A stretch of DNA of 10,833 nt from Fimbriimonadaceae bacterium (lineage in GTDB: Bacteria > Armatimonadota > Fimbriimonadia > Fimbriimonadales > Fimbriimonadaceae). Location: contig JANWJY010000056.1 in assembly GCA_025451715.1 (NCBI GenBank), positions 1-10,833 on the forward strand, written 5' to 3'. How positions within the stretch are numbered: position 1 is the stretch's first letter; each line of letters opens with the position of its first letter. Made by a program: the position numbers and the translations under genes. The notes beneath the pieces were generated by a model that was given only the letters and a program-made list of their open reading frames with translations, was not told the DNA's origin and searched no databases. This document shows, in pieces, positions 6,248 through 10,833 of this stretch.

Positions 6248-7377
6248 TCGCTGGACGCTGGCTCCTGCGCCGGCGCTTCCGCGGGGACCGTTACGGGAGT
6301 TTCAGGTTCGGCAAGGATCTCGACGGGCTTCGGTGCAAGTCCCGCACGCTCAGCGGCCGCCTGCTCTTCGCTTCTGATGTCGATCTTCCAATCGGTCAGT
6401 CTGGCGGCGAGCCGCACGTTCTGACCGCCGCGACCGATCGCGAGCGAGAGCTGGTTGTCCGGCACCACCACGTACGCGCTGTGGTCCTCGTGGTCGAGCT
6501 TGATCGAGTTGACCTTTGCGGGGCTCAGGGCGTTGATAATGAACGTCTGCGGGTCCTCGCTGAACGGAACTACGTCGATCTTCTCCGGCCTGAGCTCGTC
6601 CATCAGAGTCTGGATTCGCGCACCGCGCTGGCCGACGCACGCTCCGACCGCGTCAATCCGCTCGTCGTGGCTGATGACGGCGAGCTTGCTCCTTTGGCCC
6701 GGCTCTCTTGCGATCGCCTTGATCTCGACGAGGCGCTCGGATATCTCTGGCACCTCCATCTCGAGCAGCTTCCTCAAGAGGTTGGGGTGGCTACGGCTGA
6801 CGATGACCTCGAAGCCGCGCATGCTCTCTTCGATCTTCAGCACGTAGACACGCAGTCTCTCGTTCGGTCTGTAGTCGTCAGTCGGGACCTGTTCTCGCTT
6901 GGGCAGTCGCACCTCGTGTCTGCCGACCTGGACGAGCACGCTCGCTTCCTCTCTGCGCGAGATCATCCCGCTGACGACGTCGCCGACTCGCTCGCTAAAC
7001 TGGTCGTGCAGTCGACGCAGCTCGGCCTCTCGCAGTTTTTGCTGGAGGACCTGCTTGAAGGTCTGTGCGGCGATACGCCCAAAAGTGTTGGTATCGATCT
7101 CGACGTCCATGAAGTCGCCTACCTGGGCGTTGGGGTTTCGCTTACGCGCGTCATCGAGCTGCATTTGGGTCGCGTGCTCGAGGAGCTCTCCAACGACCTC
7201 CTTTTCGACCACGGCCCCGCTCTTATAGTTGGAGTCGAGGCGGACTTGGACCTCGCCGACAGCTCCCTTGAACTTCCGATAGGCGACAGCGAGGGCGACC
7301 TCAAGCTCATGCTTGAGCTCGTCCAGCGGGATTTCTCGCTCGGTGGCGATCTGCTGCAACTGCTTCAGAATGTCCAT
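6244..7377 (-). CDS. nusA: Transcription termination/antitermination factor NusA
   Basis: NusA binds RNA polymerase and nascent RNA and controls pausing, termination and antitermination. The 377-residue product has the standard order: an N-terminal RNA-polymerase-binding domain (about 1-128, with FGRIAAQTFKQVLQQKLREAE near 99-119), an S1 domain (about 131-196), KH1 with GQRG at 249-252 inside DAVGACVGQRGARI, and KH2 with GRGG at 315-318 inside NQLSLAIGRGGQNVRLAA. There are no C-terminal acidic repeats of the E. coli type; a short Pro/Ala/Glu tail (about 345-377) ends the protein. The ATG has AGGAG five bases upstream (7387-7383). The gene heads the nusA-ylxR-infB operon and its stop codon overlaps the ylxR frame. 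rimP, the usual upstream neighbour, is absent; folB lies divergently there. A TGn-TATAAT promoter and an internal terminator precede it. Confidence 0.98.
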   Translation of the reverse strand: MDILKQLQQIATEREIPLDELKHELEVALAVAYRKFKGAVGEVQVRLDSNYKSGAVVEKEVVGELLEHATQMQLDDARKRNPNAQVGDFMDVEIDTNTFGRIAAQTFKQVLQQKLREAELRRLHDQFSERVGDVVSGMISRREEASVLVQVGRHEVRLPKREQVPTDDYRPNERLRVYVLKIEESMRGFEVIVSRSHPNLLRKLLEMEVPEISERLVEIKAIAREPGQRSKLAVISHDERIDAVGACVGQRGARIQTLMDELRPEKIDVVPFSEDPQTFIINALSPAKVNSIKLDHEDHSAYVVVPDNQLSLAIGRGGQNVRLAARLTDWKIDIRSEEQAAAERAGLAPKPVEILAEPETPVTVPAEAPAQEPASSE

Positions 7378-7403
7378 GTTCGCTCCTCGCTGGCCGAACC
7401 TAC

Positions 7404-7430
7404 AAAAAAAGGCCGCCCCGAGGCGCCCTT
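7404..7430 (-). terminator. Intrinsic-terminator-like attenuator in the nusA leader
   Basis: On the minus strand AAGGGCGCC (7430-7422), loop TCGG (7421-7418) and GGCGGCCTT (7417-7409) form a 9-bp stem with a single G-G mismatch, and the run of seven T (7410-7404) partly overlaps it. No minus-strand gene lies upstream, since folB is on the plus strand. The structure sits between the nusA promoter and the nusA ATG, so its likely role is premature termination of the nusA-ylxR-infB transcript. In the plus direction no T-run follows, so it is not a terminator there. Confidence 0.75.
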
Positions 7431-7459
7431 GTGAGGTCCCGCCAGTAATGTATGTGTTG

Positions 7460-7468
7460 ATTATAGCA
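7460..7468 (-). promoter_or_regulatory. Extended -10 promoter for the nusA operon
   Basis: The minus strand reads TGCTATAAT at 7468-7460, a perfect TATAAT with the upstream TGn of an extended -10 element. No good -35 is visible at the normal distance, which is typical of extended -10 promoters. Transcription would start near 7453, giving a leader of about 75 bases that contains the hairpin with the U-run. The region is markedly AT-rich compared with its surroundings. Confidence 0.65.
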
Positions 7469-7503
7469 TAGGTTTTGGGATTCTCCGGGACTGGATCGTG
7501 CTA

Positions 7504-7869
7504 ATGTCTGGCGTGTTCGAAGTACGGGTGAGCGGTCTGCGGTTCCGGGGTTTTCACGGGGTTTTTGAGTCTGAGCGCGAGAACGGGAACGAGTTTTCGG
7601 CCTCGGTTGCGGCGTCTGTTGAGGGGTCTGCCGACGAGACCGACTCCTTGTCTGACACTGTCGACTATTCGGCTCTCGCAGGGTTACTGGTCTCTCTGAG
7701 TGATTCGCGGTCATTCATGACCGTGGAGGGGTTAGCGGGCGCGTATGCGGCGCTCGTTTTGGAGCGGTTTCCCTTGGTGTCATCCGTGGAAGTCGTGATC
7801 GACAAGCTCTCTCCGCCTATGGCAGCGGACGTTGTGGCGTGCGGAGTCCGGCTCGTCCGCAGCCGCTAG
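7504..7869 (+). CDS. folB: Dihydroneopterin aldolase
   Basis: FolB converts 7,8-dihydroneopterin to 6-hydroxymethyl-7,8-dihydropterin and glycolaldehyde in folate synthesis. The 121-residue product matches the small cytosolic FolB fold. It opens with GLRFRGFHGVFESEREN, where Glu24 corresponds to the conserved active-site Glu. DTVDY follows with Tyr55, then TVEGLAGAYA with the conserved Glu75, and VVIDKLSPPM with the catalytic-type Lys101. The start at ATG 7504 has a weak GGA eight bases upstream; GTG 7498 and GTG 7513 are alternatives. It stands alone, divergent from nusA and converging on the amidase with a gap of only 27 bases. No other folate genes are in the window. Some FolB homologues act on tetrahydrobiopterin-related pterins or serve as epimerases, but the residues support the standard role. 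Confidence 0.92.
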   Translation: MSGVFEVRVSGLRFRGFHGVFESERENGNEFSASVAASVEGSADETDSLSDTVDYSALAGLLVSLSDSRSFMTVEGLAGAYAALVLERFPLVSSVEVVIDKLSPPMAADVVACGVRLVRSR

Positions 7870-7896
7870 CCAATGTAGAAGACAGAAGAAGAACGC

Positions 7897-9477
7897 CTAC
7901 CCCAAACCAAGTTCCAGCGTCGACATGAAGCGCGGGGCCCTGCGGACCTTCGTCTCCTGTTCGAACGCATATGCAAACTTAATAAGGACCGGTTCACTCC
8001 AGGCGCGACCGAAGAACGTGATCCCGACGGGTAGCCCGTGGACGAACCCGGCCGGGACAGTGATCGCTGGATAACCGCTGACTGCCGGAGGTGTCGAACT
8101 GTCGCCTGCGTAGTGGTCGCCGTTGATCAGGTCCGTAGTCCATGCTGGGCCGCCCGTCGGCGCGATGATCGCGTCCACTTTGTGCCTGTCCATCGCTGCG
8201 TCGATCCCCTCTCTCTGTGAGAGTCGGTGGTTCGCTGCAAGCGCGTCGCGATATTTCTTGTCCGTCAACGGTCCCTTCTCCTGAGCCATTTCGAACAACT
8301 CTTGGTTGAAGTAGGGCATTTCGCGCGCCCTCATCCGAACGTTTCCTGCGATAAGGTCCTTGAGCGAGCGGTAGCGGAAATTTGGCCCGAGCCCGGCCAA
8401 GTACTTGTTGATGTCCGCCTTGAACTCGTAAAGCAGAACCTCCATCTCGGTATCGCTGTATGCGCCCTTGGTCGCCATGTCGACGGGATCGACGATAACG
8501 GCTCCTGCGCCCTTCAAAGCACGAATCGCCTCTTCCATCACCGCATCGACCTGGTCGTTGAAGCCAAAGAACTGCCGGCCGACGCCGATACGCCTTCCAC
8601 GCAATCCGCTCGGGTTGAGGTACTGCACGTAGTTCTCGGTGTCCTTGATGGCGTTCGTAGCTGGATCGGAAGGATCCTTGCCAGCGATCGCGGTGAGGAG
8701 GATCGCCGCGTCGCGGACCGTGCGGCACATTGGGCCCGCGGTGTCCTGGCTGTGTGCAAGCGGAATGATCCCACTGCGAGACACGAGTCCGAGCGTCGGC
8801 TTGATTCCGACGAGACCGTTGGTCGTCGCCGGACTCACAATGCTTCCATCCGTCTCAGTACCGATCGAGACACAGCAAAGGTTTGCAGCGGTCGCGGCCC
8901 CGGAACCGCTGCTGCTGCCGGACGTGTTGCGGTCGAGCGCGTACGGGTTCCTAGTCAGGCCGCCTCGGCCACTCCAACCGCTCGTCGAGCGCGTCGAGCG
9001 AAAGTTCGCCCACTCGCTGAGGTTTGTCTTCCCGATGATGACTGCGCCCGCCTGTCTCAGTCGATTGACGATGAACGCATCCTTCTTTGCCCTGTTGCCC
9101 TCAAGCAGCAGCGAACCAGCGGTCGTCTGCATCTTGTCGCCGGTCTCGATGTTGTCCTTGATGAGCACCGGTATGCCGAACATTGGGCCGCGTACCCGGC
9201 GTATCCGGTCGAGCGACTGTGCGATGTCGAGCGCGGCGAGGTTGAGCTCGATGATGGAGTTGATCTTCGGGCCGCTTTGATCGACCTCTTCGATGCGTGC
9301 AAGGTACTTCTCCGTAATCGAGACTGCTGTCTCCTTGCCGTCGTCGATCGACTTCCTCAGGTCTGCTATGGTTTTCTCGTCGAGCTCGAACGCCTTTGGC
9401 TGTTGTGGCCGCCCCTTTTCAAGCTGCGGTGCGATGGCTGCAGCCACAGTCGCCTTCAGAAAGTCCCGTCTTTTCAT
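7897..9477 (-). CDS. Amidase-signature hydrolase with a Tat signal
   Basis: This is an amide hydrolase of the amidase-signature family (Ser-cisSer-Lys mechanism). The natural substrate cannot be read from the sequence. The 526-residue product starts MKRRDFLKATVAAAIA, a good twin-arginine motif (RRDFLK), so it is probably exported folded. The signature region contains GIPVLIKDNIE with Lys107, TSGSSSGSGAA with the probable cis-Ser189, and GTETDGSIVSPA with the probable nucleophile Ser212. GLVGIKPTLGLVSRSGIIPL follows, as in active members. The Tat signal and lack of gatB/gatC neighbours argue against GatA of the tRNA amidotransferase. The frame stays open upstream to 9627, but ATG 9477 is chosen because it places the Tat signal at the N-terminus and has AGAGG seven bases upstream; the longer version would overlap ispH with an Arg-rich, unlikely extension. 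It is divergent from ispH with 62 bases between them. Confidence 0.94.
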   Translation of the reverse strand: MKRRDFLKATVAAAIAPQLEKGRPQQPKAFELDEKTIADLRKSIDDGKETAVSITEKYLARIEEVDQSGPKINSIIELNLAALDIAQSLDRIRRVRGPMFGIPVLIKDNIETGDKMQTTAGSLLLEGNRAKKDAFIVNRLRQAGAVIIGKTNLSEWANFRSTRSTSGWSGRGGLTRNPYALDRNTSGSSSGSGAATAANLCCVSIGTETDGSIVSPATTNGLVGIKPTLGLVSRSGIIPLAHSQDTAGPMCRTVRDAAILLTAIAGKDPSDPATNAIKDTENYVQYLNPSGLRGRRIGVGRQFFGFNDQVDAVMEEAIRALKGAGAVIVDPVDMATKGAYSDTEMEVLLYEFKADINKYLAGLGPNFRYRSLKDLIAGNVRMRAREMPYFNQELFEMAQEKGPLTDKKYRDALAANHRLSQREGIDAAMDRHKVDAIIAPTGGPAWTTDLINGDHYAGDSSTPPAVSGYPAITVPAGFVHGLPVGITFFGRAWSEPVLIKFAYAFEQETKVRRAPRFMSTLELGLG

Positions 9478-9539
9478 GTCGTTGCCTCTGTTTTGGCCCA
9501 GTCTGGCACATCGCAAGCGTTGGTACACTTGAGGCTCGC

Positions 9540-10496
9540 TTGAACTCTCTAGAAACGATCGTCTTGGCCGCGCCGCGCGGGTTCTGCGCCGGAGTCGCGT
9601 ACGCCATCGAGGTCGTGGATCTCGCATTGAAGATCCACGGTGCCCCCGTTTACGTGCGGCACGCGATCGTGCACAACGAGTGGGTGGTCAAGAGCTTCGA
9701 AGATCGGGGAGTCGTGTTTGTAGAGGACGTATCAGAGATCCCTGAGGGGTCGGTGGTGGTGTTCTCGGCGCACGGGGTCTCTCCGGCCGTGCGAGCAGTG
9801 GCAGATAGTCGGTCTTTGACCGTGATCGACGCTACGTGCCCGCTTGTCACGAAGGTCCACAACGAAGCGCGGCGTTATGCGGAGAAGGGGTACTTCATGG
9901 TGTACATCGGACACGACGGGCACGTTGAGGCGGAGGGCACGATGGGCGAGGCTCCTTCCCGGATGGTGCTTGTCGAGACGCCAGAGGACGTCGCGGGCCT
10001 CGAACTGCCGCCGCACGACCGACTGGCAGTAGTGACTCAGACGACGCTCTCCGTGGACGAAGTCCAGGCGACAATCGCTGCGCTTCGGCAAAAGTACCCG
10101 CACATGGAGATGCCAAAGAAGGAGGACATTTGTTACGCGACCACGAACCGGCAGCTAGCCGTTAAGGAGCTCGCCGCCCGGTGCGACGTCGTGCTGGTCG
10201 TGGGGTCTACGACCTCCTCCAACTCAAACCGCCTGCGAGAGGTCGCAGAGACGGCCGGAGCGACGGCTTATCTGGTCATGGAACCGACCGACATTTCTTG
10301 GGACTGGCTAGGAGGCGCAAAGACGGTCGGGGTCACCAGCGGCGCCTCCACGCCTGAAAAGCTCGTTGAGGACGTCATCGGGGCCCTGCTGGGAGGCTCT
10401 CCCGGGGCCCAGATCGAAGTCTTAGAGACCGTCAAGGAGGACGTTGAGTTCAAACCTCCACGCGACCTTATCCAGCTAGCCCGGGCTAGCCAATAG
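9540..10496 (+). CDS. ispH: 4-hydroxy-3-methylbut-2-enyl diphosphate reductase
   Basis: IspH performs the last step of the MEP pathway, reducing HMBPP to IPP and DMAPP with an oxygen-sensitive 4Fe-4S cluster. The 318-residue product has the three cluster cysteines in conserved settings: Cys16 (PRGFCAG), Cys100 (IDATCPLV) and Cys198 (DICYATTNRQ). The substrate-binding residues are also present: His45 (AIVHNEWVV), His78 (FSAHGV), His128 and Glu130 (GHDGHVEAEGT), Thr168-Thr169 (QTT) and the SSNSNRL block at 226-232. The start is placed at TTG 9540, which has GAGG five bases upstream and puts the protein at its usual length; the frame is open further upstream but would encode an extension lacking family character and overlap the divergent amidase start. 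No other MEP-pathway gene is nearby. Confidence 0.97.
   Translation: MNSLETIVLAAPRGFCAGVAYAIEVVDLALKIHGAPVYVRHAIVHNEWVVKSFEDRGVVFVEDVSEIPEGSVVVFSAHGVSPAVRAVADSRSLTVIDATCPLVTKVHNEARRYAEKGYFMVYIGHDGHVEAEGTMGEAPSRMVLVETPEDVAGLELPPHDRLAVVTQTTLSVDEVQATIAALRQKYPHMEMPKKEDICYATTNRQLAVKELAARCDVVLVVGSTTSSNSNRLREVAETAGATAYLVMEPTDISWDWLGGAKTVGVTSGASTPEKLVEDVIGALLGGSPGAQIEVLETVKEDVEFKPPRDLIQLARASQ
10475..10490. repeat. 16-bp perfect palindrome at the 3' end of ispH
   Basis: GCTAGCCCGGGCTAGC equals its reverse complement and lies within the last codons of ispH (residues Leu-Ala-Arg-Ala-Ser). It could fold as a 6-bp stem with a CCGG loop, but no T-run follows, so it is not a terminator by itself. Confidence 0.5.
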
Positions 10497-10504
10497 CCGA
10501 GAAC

Positions 10505-10535
10505 GGCTCAAGTTGAACCTGCGACGCGCATTTTT
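10505..10535 (+). terminator. Weak candidate terminator after ispH
   Basis: A short stem TGCG-ACG-CGCA (10520-10530) is followed directly by five T (10531-10535), and an imperfect hairpin (10505-10519) sits just before it. The stems are short, so efficient termination is doubtful; this is the only candidate before the next promoter. Confidence 0.3.
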
Positions 10536-10566
10536 ACCAAAAAGTTCAGCAATTTCTAGAGGTTTC

Positions 10567-10597
10567 TTGCCCAAATCGGGCTTTCGAGCCCTATACT
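10567..10597 (+). promoter_or_regulatory. Candidate promoter of the prepilin-like gene
   Basis: A good -10 TATACT lies at 10592-10597 with a partial -35 TTGCCC at 10567-10572 and a long 19-base spacer. Transcription would start near 10604, about 48 bases before the GTG start. The spacer contains GGGCT-TTCG-AGCCC (10578-10591), a perfect 5-bp inverted repeat abutting the -10, and an overlapping alternative GCCC-GGGC pairing (10569-10581). Confidence 0.45.
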
Positions 10598-10651
10598 TGA
10601 GAATCGGTGCGTAGCAGAGCACGGATGCATAGCTAGTCTGGAGGTCATATA

Positions 10652-10833
10652 GTGATTCTTTCAAGAAAGCGAGCGTTCACGCTCATAGAACTTCTAGTCG
10701 TCATAGCCATCATCGCAATCCTTGCGGCGATCCTGATCCCCGTCTTCACCAAGGCGAAAGCCGCGGCAAAGACCACAAGCGCGATCAGCAACGGAAAGCA
10801 GATGATGCTCGCCTTCCTCATGTACATCGAAGC
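10652..10833 (+). CDS. Type IV prepilin-like protein, 3'-truncated by the window edge
   Basis: The first 60 residues are visible. They begin MILSRKRAFTLIELLVVIAI and form a textbook type III (prepilin) signal: a short basic leader, probable prepilin-peptidase cleavage after Ala8, mature Phe1 (N-methylated in the family), the conserved Glu5 (residue 13), and a hydrophobic helix to about residue 29 ending in IPVF. The following FTKAKAAAKTTSAISNGKQMMLAFLMYIE matches the amphipathic helix of the pseudopilin-like proteins that are abundant in Armatimonadota and Planctomycetota. Ala rather than Gly at -1 is common in that group. The GTG start is supported by GGAGG seven bases upstream (10640-10644). 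It may encode a major or minor pilin or a secretion pseudopilin; the C-terminal domain that would decide lies outside the window. Confidence 0.93.
   Translation, partial: MILSRKRAFTLIELLVVIAIIAILAAILIPVFTKAKAAAKTTSAISNGKQMMLAFLMYIE

Noticed and set aside
6244..6300. Programmed -1 frameshift site joining nusA to ylxR
   Set aside because: I looked for an X XXY YYZ heptamer before the nusA stop and found none; only a short C run at 6286-6283 is present. A shift remains possible but the sequence does not show a standard site.
6208..7434. Open frame of 408 codons on the plus strand opposite nusA
   Set aside because: It is antisense to all of nusA and its translation is low-complexity and Asp/Leu/Val-rich. 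The nusA reading is unambiguous.
9501..9529. Promoter for ispH (CTGGCA 9503-9508, TACACT 9524-9529)
   Set aside because: The boxes are poor, the spacer is 15 bases, and transcription would start beyond the GAGG ribosome binding site, which would make that site useless.
9396..9539. N-terminal extension of ispH up to 9396
   Set aside because: It overlaps the amidase signal region and adds 48 residues not seen in the family. TTG 9540 with GAGG fits the normal length.
8227..9543. Long open frame (438 codons) on the plus strand opposite the amidase
   Set aside because: It is the antisense shadow of a clearly conserved amidase. Its translation is rich in Arg, Val, Asp and Leu with no motif, as expected in GC-rich DNA.
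9478..9627. N-terminal extension of the amidase up to 9627
   Set aside because: The extra 50 residues are Arg-rich, overlap the ispH start, and would bury the twin-arginine signal. ATG 9477 has a good ribosome binding site.
1..10833. CRISPR arrays, tRNA or rRNA genes, insertion sequences, toxin-antitoxin or defence modules
   Set aside because: I saw no regularly spaced direct repeats, no tRNA-like cloverleaf with a TψC-arm motif, no transposase or terminal inverted repeats, and no defence-type protein. All coding space is accounted for by the listed genes.

Overview
The window looks like chromosomal DNA from a GC-rich bacterium (roughly 60% G+C by eye). It carries bacterial ribosomal-protein, nusA-infB and ispH genes, a PEP-CTERM surface protein, and a type IV prepilin leader of the RAFTLIELLVV...FTKAK style that is common in Armatimonadota (Fimbriimonadia) and Planctomycetota. 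I lean towards an Armatimonadota/Fimbriimonas-like host. That placement is an inference from protein style, not a phylogeny.

Layout, left to right. (1) 1-998, plus strand: the 3' part of rplJ (L10, with a long Ala/Pro/Glu tail) and rplL (L7/L12), closed by a strong intrinsic terminator at 1036-1072. rpoB does not follow. (2) 1080-3925, minus strand: a translationally coupled pair (TGATG overlap). The first gene encodes a 733-residue secreted protein of unknown function, the second a 214-residue PEP-CTERM protein. (3) 4071-7377, minus strand: the transcription/translation operon nusA-ylxR-infB. The ylxR gene at 6247-6002 is easily missed because its frame has no ATG, GTG or TTG. The operon has a TGn-TATAAT promoter at 7468-7460 and an intrinsic-terminator structure inside the nusA leader (7430-7404), which suggests attenuation. 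(4) 7504-7869, plus strand: folB (dihydroneopterin aldolase), divergent from nusA. (5) 7897-9477, minus strand: an amidase-signature hydrolase with a twin-arginine signal. (6) 9540-10496, plus strand: ispH, divergent from the amidase. (7) 10652 to the window end, plus strand: the 5' part of a type IV prepilin-like gene.

How the parts relate. Blocks 1 and 3 are core gene-expression machinery: the ribosomal stalk, the NusA elongation factor, the RNA-binding YlxR and initiation factor IF2. folB (folate) and ispH (isoprenoid precursors) are single metabolic genes. The amidase, the 733-residue protein, the PEP-CTERM protein and the prepilin are all predicted to leave the cytoplasm.

I see no mobile element, CRISPR array, tRNA, rRNA or recognisable defence system. 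No intergenic stretch exceeds about 160 bases. The points most worth a second look are the ylxR gene without a canonical start, the terminator in the nusA leader, and the uncharacterised coupled secreted pair downstream of infB.
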